This document shows positions 44,844-53,152 of a stretch of 64,000 nucleotides of DNA, one piece after another (the first letter of the stretch is position 1; each line of letters starts with the position of its first letter). The notes under the pieces were generated by a model that did not search any database, was not told the DNA's origin, and saw only the letters and a list, made by a program, of their open reading frames with translations. This DNA is from a bacterium. GTDB taxonomy: Bacteria > Myxococcota_A > Polyangia > Nannocystales > Nannocystaceae. The DNA is taken from assembly GCA_024742475.1 (NCBI GenBank), contig JANSYI010000014.1, forward strand, positions 154,906-218,905. The letters are read 5' to 3'. The position numbers were made by a program, and so were the translations under genes.

Positions 44844-46445
44844 TCAGGGTGGGAGCATCGCGTTCGGATCGGATTTGGGCTTGGGCGCGGGTTCCGGATC
44901 CGGCTTCGGCTTCGGCTTCGGCTTCGGCTTCGGCTTCGGCTTCGGCTTTGGCGGGCGACTCTTGGGCTTCGCGGGGCGTGGCTTGGGCTTGCGGGGCTCG
45001 GCCTCGACCGCCGGCTCGGGCAACGGCGCCGGCTCGGGCGTGTCGGTCTCGGGCGAGGCGAGACCGGCGTCGGGCTGTGGCGTGGGTTTCACGTTCGGGG
45101 GAGGTTCGGGCGCCGGCTCGGGCTCGGCCACCACGGCGGTGGGCGCCTCGGTGGGCGCGGCGCGAGGCACCTCCGACCGCTTCGGTGCGGGGGCACCGGA
45201 GGACCACACGGCCGCCATCACGCCCACGCCCACCACTGCGCTCGCCGCCCAAGGCCACAGCGGGCGCCCTCGCGCTTCACGAGGCGCGGACTCGAGAGAG
45301 AGCCCCGTCTGCGAGCCCGCGCCCACCTCCGTATCGTGCCGCGGCAGGTCGACGACCATGGTGGGCTCGGGCGCGAGCATCGTCGCGACGCGGGTGCCGC
45401 CGGGCAAACCCATCTCCGCCCGCTTGTCGACGGTCGCGCTCGCTGCCGTCTGGTCGGGTGGCTCCTCAGCATCGACCTGCGTCTGCGCGTCGAGCCACGG
45501 AAAGCGCTTGGTGCCGAAGACGTCCTCGAGGAACTCCGCGAGCTCCGTCGAAGAAAGCATCATGCGATGCTGGTGTGCGAAGCGTTCGATGTCCCGCTGC
45601 AGCTCGCGGGCCGTCGCGTAGCGCTCGACCGGGACGGGTTGCAGGGCGCGGCCCACGATCGCCGCCAGGTCGGCGGGGCACTCCGGCCACAGCTCGGCGA
45701 TCGGCGTGGCCTCCCCTGCCGCGACGGCGTGCAGCGCTTCGACGTGGCCCAACGTGCCGAACACCGGGTGATTGGTGAGCATCTCCTGCATCACCAAGCC
45801 CAGCGCGAAGACGTCGCTGCGCCGGTCGATGTCGGCACCCTTGCACTGCTCGGGCGACATGTACGCGACCTTGCCCTTGAGGGAGCTCGACCGCGACGCT
45901 TGGCTCAGGGCGACCGCCTTGGCGATGCCGAAGTCCAGCACCTTCACGTGCCCGGAGTAGGTGACGATGATGTTGCTCGGGGAGACGTCGCGGTGGACGA
46001 TGTGGAGCGGTCGTCCGGAGAAGTCGACCTGCTCGTGGGCGTAGTGGAGGCCCGCGGCCGCGCCCGCGACGATCGACAGCACGAACTGCAGCGGAAGCCG
46101 TACCCCCCGCCGCCGCGCCTCGTTGAGCAGCCGGCGCACGTCGTGGCCGTGCAGGTACTCCATCGTGAAGAAGAAGTCCGCCCCGTCGCGCCCGATGTCG
46201 TGCACGTGCACGATGTTGGCGTGGTCGAGCTGGGCGGCCAGACGCGCCTCGCTGAGGAATAGCTCGATGAACTCCTCGTCTTCGGCAAACGACGGGAGGA
46301 TGCGCTTGAGGACGACGATCTTCTCGAAGCCCTCGATCCCCTCGGACTTCGCGAGGAAGAGCTCGGCCATGCCGCCCCGGGCGAGCTTGCCCAGCAGCGT
46401 GTACCGGCCGAGCTTGTCGGGCGGCGGCGCGTCCCACTCTCCCAC
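44844..46445 (-). CDS. Hanks-type Ser/Thr protein kinase with membrane helix and Lys-Pro repeat tail
   Basis: 533 aa from GTG 46445. Kinase domain (about 12-285): P-loop LGKLARGGMAELFLAKSEG, VVLKRI with the catalytic Lys, catalytic HIVHRDVSPSNIIV, DFG as VLDFGIAKAVAL, and activation segment SLKGKVAYMSPEQCKGADID. A membrane helix (about 385-403, WPWAASAVVGVGVMAAVW) leads to a periplasmic tail rich in Pro, Glu and Lys with a (KP)n run (about 500-518). The tail would reach toward the cell wall. Same operon as ECF sigma and putative anti-sigma genes. Confidence 0.92.
   Translation of the reverse strand: MGEWDAPPPDKLGRYTLLGKLARGGMAELFLAKSEGIEGFEKIVVLKRILPSFAEDEEFIELFLSEARLAAQLDHANIVHVHDIGRDGADFFFTMEYLHGHDVRRLLNEARRRGVRLPLQFVLSIVAGAAAGLHYAHEQVDFSGRPLHIVHRDVSPSNIIVTYSGHVKVLDFGIAKAVALSQASRSSSLKGKVAYMSPEQCKGADIDRRSDVFALGLVMQEMLTNHPVFGTLGHVEALHAVAAGEATPIAELWPECPADLAAIVGRALQPVPVERYATARELQRDIERFAHQHRMMLSSTELAEFLEDVFGTKRFPWLDAQTQVDAEEPPDQTAASATVDKRAEMGLPGGTRVATMLAPEPTMVVDLPRHDTEVGAGSQTGLSLESAPREARGRPLWPWAASAVVGVGVMAAVWSSGAPAPKRSEVPRAAPTEAPTAVVAEPEPAPEPPPNVKPTPQPDAGLASPETDTPEPAPLPEPAVEAEPRKPKPRPAKPKSRPPKPKPKPKPKPKPKPKPDPEPAPKPKSDPNAMLPP
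44902..44949 (+). repeat. Hexanucleotide microsatellite (GGCTTC)8 in the kinase gene
   Basis: Eight head-to-tail GGCTTC units; on the coding strand GAAGCC, translated as the Lys-Pro run of the kinase tail. Change in copy number would add or remove Lys-Pro pairs without shifting the frame. Confidence 0.85.
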
Positions 46446-46461
46446 TGCCGCAGGATACCAA

Positions 46462-46695
46462 CTACTCGGCGGGCACCGCCGACTCGGGCACACACTGCTC
46501 GGCGACCGACGCGTCGGCGTCTGCAGAGAAGCGGTAGCCGCTCGCGCACCCCGTGTCGGGATAGCTGCACCACTGCTCTACGCACAGACCCTCGCCGCCC
46601 TCGTCGCACTGCAGGTTCGTCTGGCACACGAACTCGAACGTCTCCTCGGCGCACCCGCCGAGCAGCACTCCGAGCAGAAGGACCGACGCCCGCAC
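46462..46695 (-). CDS. Small Cys-rich lipoprotein
   Basis: 77 aa from GTG 46695. Lipobox LLLGVLLGGCAEE, then one Cys module: CQTNLQCDEGGEGLCVEQWC, YPDTGCASGYRFSADADASV. The CSYPDTGCASGY string is shared with the 40831-41181 protein. It lies between the anti-sigma and the kinase genes with 32- and 16-base gaps, so is part of the operon. A possible extracytoplasmic sensor or ligand for that regulatory set, which is inference. Confidence 0.72.
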   Translation of the reverse strand: MRASVLLLGVLLGGCAEETFEFVCQTNLQCDEGGEGLCVEQWCSYPDTGCASGYRFSADADASVAEQCVPESAVPAE

Positions 46696-46727
46696 GATGC
46701 GGAGCGTAACAGCTTGCAGCGCGGCTG

Positions 46728-47402
46728 CTAGTGCGGGCACGCCTGGGCGCGGTTGCGGTGGACCGAGTTGGGATACCGCCGCAGAAAGCTCGCCGATGCC
46801 TTCTGCGCCGCGGAGACCTTGCCCGCCTTGCACAGCGCCGACGCCCGCAGCGCGGCCGCCTCTTCGCGGAACGCACCCTTGGGAAACTGGCGCCGATGTT
46901 TGTCGAGGGTCCCCAGGGCAGCGCGAGCTTTGCCGCCGTCGAGTGCCGCGCGCGCTCCCTCGATGAGCGCGAGCTCGTCTGCGACAGTCCCCGCGTTCTC
47001 GCGCTTGGGTCGCTTCGCCGCCGGCTCGGCAGACGTCGCGGGCCCCGGCTGCGTGTCGGGCCGGGGCAGCTCCTCGCGAAGCTCGGGGATGACGGGTCGT
47101 TCGGCGACCACGGCGAGCGCTGGGGCTGGCAGCGGCTCGAAGTGGGCCGGCTCGGGAGGCAGGGATGCCGCCCAATCCCCGACGACCAGCCCGCCGACGA
47201 CCAGCCCGCCGACGAGCAACCCACCGACGACCGCGAGCAGGCCCCACGGAGTGTTGGCCGGCACGCTGGCAGGAGGGGGCGCGCCGTCGAGCCGAGCGTG
47301 CACGCCAGCCAAGACGCGGTCGGCAGCCTCGGCCCCTGCATCGGGTCGTTCGCGTTCGGCTGCGATGAGCAGCTCGAGTTCGTCGGTGGGCGAGGTGGTC
47401 AT
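46728..47402 (-). CDS. Putative membrane anti-sigma factor with TPR-like C-terminus
   Basis: 224 aa, ATG overlapping the ECF sigma stop as ATGA. A short cytoplasmic N-terminal helical region (about 1-50, ELELLIAAERERPDAGAEAA), one membrane helix (about 52-75, WGLLAVVGGLLVGGLVVGGL), a Pro-rich stretch, and a periplasmic helical C-terminal part (about 140-224) like TPR (ARAALDGGKARAALGTLDKH). No clear zinc-binding HxxxCxxC motif is seen, so the anti-sigma role is inferred from the coupled position and topology. Confidence 0.72.
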   Translation of the reverse strand: MTTSPTDELELLIAAERERPDAGAEAADRVLAGVHARLDGAPPPASVPANTPWGLLAVVGGLLVGGLVVGGLVVGDWAASLPPEPAHFEPLPAPALAVVAERPVIPELREELPRPDTQPGPATSAEPAAKRPKRENAGTVADELALIEGARAALDGGKARAALGTLDKHRRQFPKGAFREEAAALRASALCKAGKVSAAQKASASFLRRYPNSVHRNRAQACPH

Positions 47403-47920
47403 GCGCTGAGGCTCCCTTCGGTTGCGCGATGGTCGGAGACGGCCTGGGCCATCTTCTTCCTCGCCTCGCGCAGGCGTGAGTAGGTGGTGTTGGGGTTGAG
47501 GCCCAGACCCTCGGCGATCTCGGCCGAGGTCATGCCCTCGAGTTCGCCGAGGATGAACACCGTCTGGTACTTCTCCGGCAGCGTCTGCAGCAGCGTGACC
47601 AACGTGTCGGCGGCGCGTGCCCGCGGGTAGGGGTCGTGGACGCGGCTGGGTTCACGAGCGAGCGCGTCCTTGCGACGATCGTGGCGCCGCGACCATCGTC
47701 GGTGTCCCTGCACCACCCGCAGCGTGATCGAGAAGAGCCACGTTCGGACCTTGGACCGCCCCTCGAAGCTCGCCAGCTTGCGGGCGGCCACCACGAAGAC
47801 CTCCTGCGCGACATCGTCGATCCACGCCGGCTCCACGCCCAGCCGTCGAGCGCTCCGCACCACGAACTCGAAGTTGTCGCGGTAGAGCTGCTCGAAGCTC
47901 AGCTCGGCGCCCTTGCTCAT
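47399..47920 (-). CDS. ECF-type RNA polymerase sigma factor (kinase/lipoprotein operon)
   Basis: 173 aa from ATG 47920, overlapping the upstream lipoprotein stop. Region 2: SFEQLYRDNFEFVVRSARRL, DDVAQEVFVVAARKLASFEG and RTWLFSITLRVVQGHRRWSR. Region 4: LLQTLPEKYQTVFILGELEG, MTSAEIAEGLGLNPNTTYSR. The longer open frame upstream (to 48379) runs through the lipoprotein region and is not used. Placed between two lipoproteins and the putative anti-sigma. Likely reads out envelope state. Confidence 0.9.
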   Translation of the reverse strand: MSKGAELSFEQLYRDNFEFVVRSARRLGVEPAWIDDVAQEVFVVAARKLASFEGRSKVRTWLFSITLRVVQGHRRWSRRHDRRKDALAREPSRVHDPYPRARAADTLVTLLQTLPEKYQTVFILGELEGMTSAEIAEGLGLNPNTTYSRLREARKKMAQAVSDHRATEGSLSA

Positions 47921-48288
47921 CCAGCCTCCGCCTCGACCTCGAGCTCGACGCACTCCTCCCGACGACCGTCGATGAGGACCTCGAGGCATGTCGTTCCCAC
48001 CGAGCGCGCCACGATGACCCATCGCCAGTCCTCGGCGTCGCGGTAGACCCGTCCGATGGTCTCGTCTGCCGAGGCGAGATCGAAGCGCTTGGGGTCTTCG
48101 TAGACCTGTGCGCTGAGGCTTCGAGGACGGGCGTGCACCCGCACGACGTGCCCGAGCACCAAGCTGACGCGGCGCGGTTCCACGGCGTCGCCCGGCAAGG
48201 CAGCGCCCTCGACCTCGATTGCGAGGCCCCCGTAGTCTGGGCCGCACGCGGCCAGGCACAGCGCCAGCAGAGCTCCCGCGCGCCTCAC
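47917..48288 (-). CDS. Lipoprotein, family B (operon copy)
   Basis: 123 aa from GTG 48288, overlapping the previous stop as GTGA. Lipobox LLALCLAACGPDY. The C-terminal part TTCLEVLIDGRREECVELEV corresponds to SACMDVVVDGRQEDCIDVTV in the 53938-54324 protein, and both have the CxPDY-like start after the lipobox Cys. So these are paralogues. Beta-rich, Ig-like fold probable. Follows its partner family A lipoprotein, as also in the second module. Confidence 0.78.
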   Translation of the reverse strand: MRRAGALLALCLAACGPDYGGLAIEVEGAALPGDAVEPRRVSLVLGHVVRVHARPRSLSAQVYEDPKRFDLASADETIGRVYRDAEDWRWVIVARSVGTTCLEVLIDGRREECVELEVEAEAG

Positions 48289-49106
48289 CGTGCCCCTCCG
48301 TCGGTGTCGGTGTCCGTATCGGTGTCGGTGTCCGTGTCCGTGCCCGAGTCGCCGCCCGTGCTCGCGTCACTGCTCGCACCCGTCGACTCCACCCCCGTAG
48401 TCGACGAGGACGTCGTGGCGTCGAGCTGGGTGACGGTGACCTGCACGCTCCCGATCACCTCGCCGCCCTCGACGAGCAGCCGGGTCGTGCCCGGCGCGAC
48501 GCCCTGCACCTGTACGCTTCGCGCCGTCGTCTGGCTCGCGACCCGAGCGACCTCGGCTTCGTCGGTCGACCACGCGTACTCGAGCGTCCCCGCGAGGATC
48601 TGCCCCTGCTCCCCGCGCGGCTCGACGGTGATCGTCCTCAGCTCGCCAGGCTCGATGACCACTTCGGTCAGCGCCGTGCCCCCGCGGTCGTCGCTGAAGT
48701 CGTAGCTGAGCACGCGCTCGGCCGTGATGTGCAGATAGTCGACGATCTCGTCTCCGTTGATCACGGCGATCAAGCCCGCCGTGCCCGGACGGATGAACCG
48801 GAACTCCGAGACGCCGCCACTGGAGGTGGGCTCGAGGAGGCTCGGCGCCGACGACTCGACCGCGGGCACGGCCACGACGTCGACGCTGGGGTTGAACGCG
48901 ACCTCGAAGAACCCACCCACCGCGAACCTCTGGGGGAAGCGCTGCGCGACGAAGTCCTGGCAGAACGCGTCATTGCTCCCGGCGCAGCGATACTCGAACT
49001 CGCCGCGCTGCAGCTCCCCGGACATGGTGGGGACGGACTGCGCCGCCGGGCCCGGGTCACACGCGAGGGGTGCCAGCAGCAGCGCGAGTCGGAGTCTCCC
49101 GGCCAT
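48285..49106 (-). CDS. Lipoprotein, family A (operon copy), with Thr-Asp tail
   Basis: 273 aa from ATG 49106 (lipobox LLLAPLACDPG); an ATG at 49178 overlaps the upstream stop but would add 24 residues before the signal peptide. Middle region FEYRCAGSNDAFCQDFVAQR corresponds to FVYVCVGDSDPLCEGGSIAE of the 53153 protein, and LAGTLEYAWSTDEAEVARVA to LAGSLDYTWSTEDEAVATVA. The C-terminal half is Ig/BIG-like. It ends in GTDTDTDTDTDTDTDGG, a Thr-Asp repeat tail encoded by GGTGTC units at about 48300-48350. Confidence 0.82.
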   Translation of the reverse strand: MAGRLRLALLLAPLACDPGPAAQSVPTMSGELQRGEFEYRCAGSNDAFCQDFVAQRFPQRFAVGGFFEVAFNPSVDVVAVPAVESSAPSLLEPTSSGGVSEFRFIRPGTAGLIAVINGDEIVDYLHITAERVLSYDFSDDRGGTALTEVVIEPGELRTITVEPRGEQGQILAGTLEYAWSTDEAEVARVASQTTARSVQVQGVAPGTTRLLVEGGEVIGSVQVTVTQLDATTSSSTTGVESTGASSDASTGGDSGTDTDTDTDTDTDTDGGAR

Positions 49107-49112
49107 ACGTGG

Positions 49113-49142
49113 ATGAGTGTCCACCATCGCCTCGGATTCGTG
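49113..49142 (-). promoter_or_regulatory. Shared leader motif, copy before the family A lipoprotein
   Basis: CACGAATCCGAGG, 11 bases, ACTCAT, read on the minus strand, ending six bases before the ATG at 49106. The same string with the same spacing is at 50343-50372 before the divergent beta-propeller gene. It could be an ECF-type promoter (GAATCC as -35, CTCAT as -10); an ECF sigma gene is three genes downstream. Role is inferred. Confidence 0.4.
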
Positions 49143-49174
49143 GATCTCGGCGATCGTCCTCTTGCGTACCCGCG

Positions 49175-50251
49175 TCATTGCTTCAGCGCCCGCGCTTTTG
49201 GCGCACCGCCGAACCGAAACTCGATGCCTCCACTGAAGCGATAGCCGAACCGGTCGCTGGTCGACAGGGTCGAATCGAGCGCCCGATGCTGGGCGCGTCG
49301 AAGCGCCACCCAGCCATGCGCGACGAACTTCAGCGCCACCGATGGCGCCAGCAGGACGTGAACGCCGGAGTCGGCGCCGAGCAGCGCGACCGCCTGGCCC
49401 GGACCGTGGAGCAGGGCGGCGCCGTCGACCTCCGCGAGCACGCTGCCGACCTCGATGCCCCCGCACGCCGGCACCTCGATTCGCTTGCTGATCCGCGGCG
49501 CACCACATCCGCGTAGCGCCGCCGACAGCAGGCGGTAGCGCGCTCGTGCGTCCGGCGCAGCGGGAAGCCCGATGTTGCGGGTCGACCAGAAGTTGCCGAC
49601 CAGCTCGAAGCGGCCGTTGGGGATGAGCAGCGCGGTGGTGATGGCGAACCCCCCAGCGCCCGCGGGCATGGTGCCGCGACCAAAGCCTCCGGAGAACCCG
49701 ACCGCTCCGCGCAGCTTCGACGCTGCCGGGGGCTCCATGTCTGGACCTCCCGGATCGGGCGGCGGGGCCTCGGGCTCCGGCGCGTCGGCGATGAGCGCCT
49801 CGAGCTCCTCGGCGCCCATGGCCTCTGCCTTGGGTGGCGGCTCCATGTCCCCGGCGCTCGGGGGCGGCGTCGCATCGAGCTCGACCATGACCGGCGGCAT
49901 GAGCATCGCGACGATGGTCAGCGTCGCGCGCTCGAGCTCGGCACACGACGTCTCGGTGAGGGCTCGCTCGGACAGCGCACCCTCGGGCGCGACCCACAGC
50001 CGAAGCGTCCACGACTCTCCGTCCTTGCGAACCCGGGCGATGACCCACCGCTGCCGGGTCGCGACATCATCGAGCTGAAGCTTCATCGCTTCGTCGAGAC
50101 GCGCCTGCATCGTCGCCGCGTCGCTGCATTCGGTCGGCGCATCCCAGACCAGCCGGACGGCGGAGGCCTCGTCATCGCGCACGGGCTCCTCGGAGGGGCC
50201 GGTCGCCACCCCCGTCGCGAGTGCCAGCAGTGCTGTCAAAGCCAAGCTCAT
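49175..50251 (-). CDS. Envelope protein with C-terminal beta-barrel-like domain
   Basis: 358 aa from ATG 50251. Signal peptide (MSLALTALLALATGVATG), an N-terminal domain (about 30-130; CSDAATMQARLDEAMKLQLD, SWTLRLWVAPEGALSERALT), a Pro/Glu-rich linker, and a C-terminal region (about 190-358) of short alternating strands: GAVGFSGGFGRGTMPAGAGG, LLIPNGRFELVGNFWSTRNI, and ending FSGGIEFRFGGAPKA. The layout resembles that of proteins that sit beside myxobacterial ECF sigma genes. First gene of the eight-gene operon. Exact function unknown. Confidence 0.75.
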   Translation of the reverse strand: MSLALTALLALATGVATGPSEEPVRDDEASAVRLVWDAPTECSDAATMQARLDEAMKLQLDDVATRQRWVIARVRKDGESWTLRLWVAPEGALSERALTETSCAELERATLTIVAMLMPPVMVELDATPPPSAGDMEPPPKAEAMGAEELEALIADAPEPEAPPPDPGGPDMEPPAASKLRGAVGFSGGFGRGTMPAGAGGFAITTALLIPNGRFELVGNFWSTRNIGLPAAPDARARYRLLSAALRGCGAPRISKRIEVPACGGIEVGSVLAEVDGAALLHGPGQAVALLGADSGVHVLLAPSVALKFVAHGWVALRRAQHRALDSTLSTSDRFGYRFSGGIEFRFGGAPKARALKQ

Positions 50252-50342
50252 AGGGCTAGGTAGTCGGGACTCGGCGAACTTGGTTGCACCCAGACCGCGC
50301 ATCGAACCATTGGCGGACCGCAGAAAAAAGTCCAGAGCGATT

Positions 50343-50372
50343 CACGAATCCGAGGGCAGAGCAGCCACTCAT
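50343..50372 (+). promoter_or_regulatory. Shared leader motif, copy before the beta-propeller gene
   Basis: CACGAATCCGAGG-N11-ACTCAT, the same as 49113-49142 on the other strand. It ends 15 bases before the ATG at 50388, within the 136-base divergent gap. Interpreted as a possible shared promoter of the ECF regulon. Confidence 0.4.
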
Positions 50373-50387
50373 GGACGGAACGCCATC

Positions 50388-51743
50388 ATGACTTACGCTC
50401 GCTCCACCCTACTCGCCTCGTTGATGACCCTCGGCCTCGCAGGTGGCTGCGACATCGGAGATGGCGGTGCCAACGATGGTCAGCAGCAGCCCGGAAACGG
50501 TGACGACGGCGTCGCCCTGCGGGCCGGGAACATCGCCGTTGCGCCTCACGGGACGTCGTTCCTCGCTCGGATCGATCGCGACCTGGTGCACGGCGACGTC
50601 GACGGCTCGTGGCGCAAGCTCTCCCAACTCGAAGACCCCGAGCGCATGGTGTTTTCGCCCGAGCGCGACGTCATCTACGTGATCACGGGAGGCCCCAACC
50701 GCCTGCGCGCCCATGACCTCTCCAACGACGCGCAGCTGTGGAGCGCCCACGTGCCCGGCGGCGAAGACTACCTGTGGGACTGGGGCACCGCCGACGACCG
50801 GCCCTGGCTTCACGTCACCTCAGACGACCGCCATCTGGCCGTGATCACGCACGACGAGGTGACGCTCTACGACGCACAGACCGGGGAGACGGTCGACACC
50901 TGGAGAGCGGGACGCGAGATCGTCGACTTCGACCTCGACCCCAGCGGCGACGCGGCCTACGTGACCCTGAGCCACGAGTGGGTGGACGAAGGCCCGGTGA
51001 CCCCGTTCGTGACCCTGGACCTCCCCTCGCTCGAGACGCGCGAGACGCCGCTGCCCAACTGCGCCGACGAGACGGTCATGGATACCGATGGACGCTACGC
51101 CTTCATGGCGCCAACGCGCTGCGAGCAGGACCCGGTGTCCGTCATCGACCTTCGCACAGGCGCCTTCGTTCGCAACCTGCCCGGCTTCGGACCCGTGTCG
51201 CTCGCGGCCAGTGGAGACGTCGCGGTGGCGTTCATGGACCTCGAGAATCTCGACGAGTCGCTGTTCTTGCCGGGCGACCCCACGCCCGAGGGCGACCGCC
51301 GCTACCACCTCATGCTCATCGACACCAAGACGCTCGAGTTCGAGTCGGTCGAGCTCGGCGACAGCCTGCCTCGTTATGCCCCGACACCCGACGGAAAGCT
51401 GCTGCTGGTCGACGCCAACGCCTGGTACGACGACGAGCGAGTGCGCGTGTTCGACCTGGCCTCGGGTGAGATCGAGTCCGTGCTGGGGCCCGACATCCGC
51501 CTGGAGAACTTCGTGATGACGGCGGATTCGCAGTACGCGTACCTGGTGGACGACGGCGCCTATGAGCTATCGATCGGCGAGCGGATCCTGTCGAGCCTCC
51601 CGCTGTCGATCATCCCGACCAACCTCAACCTCACCAGCGACGACCGGTGGCTCCTGCTGCAGGACGACCTCGGCCCGGTGCACGTCTACGATCGCAACCA
51701 ACGCCGGGTGAGCGCTGTGGTGGGCGCGGAGCGAACCGACTGA
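50388..51743 (+). CDS. Beta-propeller lipoprotein
   Basis: 451 aa from ATG 50388. Lipobox LMTLGLAGGCDIG. A Gly/Asn/Asp-rich linker is followed by seven-bladed YVTN/WD-like repeats: ERMVFSPERDVIYVITGGPN, DDRHLAVITHDEVTLYDAQT, DFDLDPSGDAAYVTLSHEWV, DTDGRYAFMAPTRCEQDPVS, APTPDGKLLLVDANAWYDDE and VMTADSQYAYLVDDGAYELS. Probably a ligand-binding or scaffold propeller on the outer membrane. Divergent from the ECF/kinase operon and sharing its leader motif, so likely in the same regulon. Confidence 0.8.
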   Translation: MTYARSTLLASLMTLGLAGGCDIGDGGANDGQQQPGNGDDGVALRAGNIAVAPHGTSFLARIDRDLVHGDVDGSWRKLSQLEDPERMVFSPERDVIYVITGGPNRLRAHDLSNDAQLWSAHVPGGEDYLWDWGTADDRPWLHVTSDDRHLAVITHDEVTLYDAQTGETVDTWRAGREIVDFDLDPSGDAAYVTLSHEWVDEGPVTPFVTLDLPSLETRETPLPNCADETVMDTDGRYAFMAPTRCEQDPVSVIDLRTGAFVRNLPGFGPVSLAASGDVAVAFMDLENLDESLFLPGDPTPEGDRRYHLMLIDTKTLEFESVELGDSLPRYAPTPDGKLLLVDANAWYDDERVRVFDLASGEIESVLGPDIRLENFVMTADSQYAYLVDDGAYELSIGERILSSLPLSIIPTNLNLTSDDRWLLLQDDLGPVHVYDRNQRRVSAVVGAERTD

Positions 51744-51745
51744 CG

Positions 51746-52213
51746 TCAGACCTCCAGCGCATACTGCCGCTCGAGGAACGCCCCGTCTCGGTGCATCACA
51801 CCGGTCGGGGCGAACGCCTTGGCGCGATAGAGCCTTTCCGCGCTGGCGTTGTTCGTTCGAACGTCGAGAAACACGCGCCGGCGACCGATCGATCGGGTCC
51901 AGGCGATCACCGCGTCGATGAGCGCTGAACCCACACCCCGCCGTCGCGCTCGCGGGTCGACCCACATCGAGATCAGATACACGGTGTCCTCGAGGTCAGC
52001 GTGGCGCACACCTCGGACCATGCCGACGTCGAGGTCGTCGAGCACCGCGACGAAGGTGGCGATGTCGCGCAGCTGCCGGCGCCACGACGCCTCGGTCCAC
52101 TTCGCGGCGTCTTCGTGCACCGTTCCGAACGCGTCGGGGGCATCGAGCAGCGACGCCAAGCGGATCTTCGCGAGCCGCGACCACGCGTCTTCGTCGATCC
52201 GCTCGATCCGCAT
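51746..52213 (-). CDS. GNAT-family N-acetyltransferase
   Basis: 155 aa from ATG 52213. A GCN5-type fold: N-terminal strand and helix (IDEDAWSRLAKIRLASLLDA), FVAVLDDLDVGMVRGVRHAD, core VYLISMWVDPRARRRGVGSA with the acetyl-CoA-binding RRRGVGSALI (Q/R-x-x-G-x-G/A), and FLDVRTNNASAERLYRAKAF near the end. Substrate not known. Convergent with the beta-propeller gene, two bases apart; the SDR gene starts divergently 58 bases away. Confidence 0.92.
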   Translation of the reverse strand: MRIERIDEDAWSRLAKIRLASLLDAPDAFGTVHEDAAKWTEASWRRQLRDIATFVAVLDDLDVGMVRGVRHADLEDTVYLISMWVDPRARRRGVGSALIDAVIAWTRSIGRRRVFLDVRTNNASAERLYRAKAFAPTGVMHRDGAFLERQYALEV

Positions 52214-52271
52214 CGGCACACTGTCGCAGGGTTTCGTTGACGTTGCACGGCCGCTGGGGCATCCCAAACAC

Positions 52272-53054
52272 ATGGAACTCCGCGACGCGGTCGTTTGGCT
52301 CACCGGGGCTTCGGACGGTATCGGGCACGCGCTCGTGCAGCCCCTCGTCGCCGCCGGTGCGCGCGTCGTCGTCACGGCCCGCCGCAAGGACCCGCTGGAG
52401 TCGCTGCAAGATCGCTTCGGCCGCGAGCGTGTCGTCGCCCTGCCCGGCGATCTCATGGACACGGCCGGGCTCGAGCGCCTTCACGCCCGCGCTTGCCAAG
52501 CGTTTGGCCATATCGACGTGTTGATCAACAACGCGGGTCGGTCGCAGCGCGCCACCGCCCTCGACACCGAGATGGACGAAGTTCGTGGCCTGATGGAGCT
52601 GAACTTCATGGTGCCCGTCGCGCTGACCAAGCTCGTGGTGCCCGCAATGCTCGCGCGCGGCCGTGGCTGCGTCGTGGTGGTCGGCAGCGTCGCGGGATAC
52701 GTCTCCACGCCGATGCGCTCGACGTACAACGCCTCGAAGTTCGCCGTGCGCGGGTGGTTCGACGCGCTCCGGGCCGAGCTGCACGGGACCGGGGTCGGCG
52801 TCAGCATCATCGTCCCCGGCTACATTCGCACCAGCATCAACAAGGCCGCGGTCGGATCGGGGCGGCGCGATCCCAATGAATCCGACCCGGTCGACAGCGG
52901 GTTGCCACCGGAGCGCTGCGCGTCCGTCATCGTCGACGCCATCGCCCGCGACCGACCCGAGGTCCACGTGGGCGGCAAGGAAATCGCCGCGATCCATCTG
53001 TCGCGGTGGCTGCCCGGGGTGGTCCGGAGGATCGCGCACCGCTTCGCGCCCTGA
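52272..53054 (+). CDS. Short-chain dehydrogenase/reductase
   Basis: 260 aa from ATG 52272; the open frame upstream is a shadow of the GNAT gene. Rossmann fold with TGASDGIGHALV (TGxxxGIG cofactor site), DVLINNAGRSQRATALD (NNAG), GSVAGYVSTPMRSTYNASKF (catalytic Ser, Tyr-x-x-x-Lys) and GYIRTSINKAAV. Arg residues after strand 2 (TARRKD) suggest NADP(H). DHRS7B-like C-terminus HLSRWLPGVVRRIAHRFAP. Substrate not clear. Confidence 0.93.
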   Translation: MELRDAVVWLTGASDGIGHALVQPLVAAGARVVVTARRKDPLESLQDRFGRERVVALPGDLMDTAGLERLHARACQAFGHIDVLINNAGRSQRATALDTEMDEVRGLMELNFMVPVALTKLVVPAMLARGRGCVVVVGSVAGYVSTPMRSTYNASKFAVRGWFDALRAELHGTGVGVSIIVPGYIRTSINKAAVGSGRRDPNESDPVDSGLPPERCASVIVDAIARDRPEVHVGGKEIAAIHLSRWLPGVVRRIAHRFAP

Positions 53055-53152
53055 GTTTTTTCCTCTCCGCCTCATGATTTCGGGGTCGAAGCGGCCACCG
53101 ATGAGTGAGCGACACGTTTCGTCGCTCCTTGCCTTGAACTCGGAGACGACCC

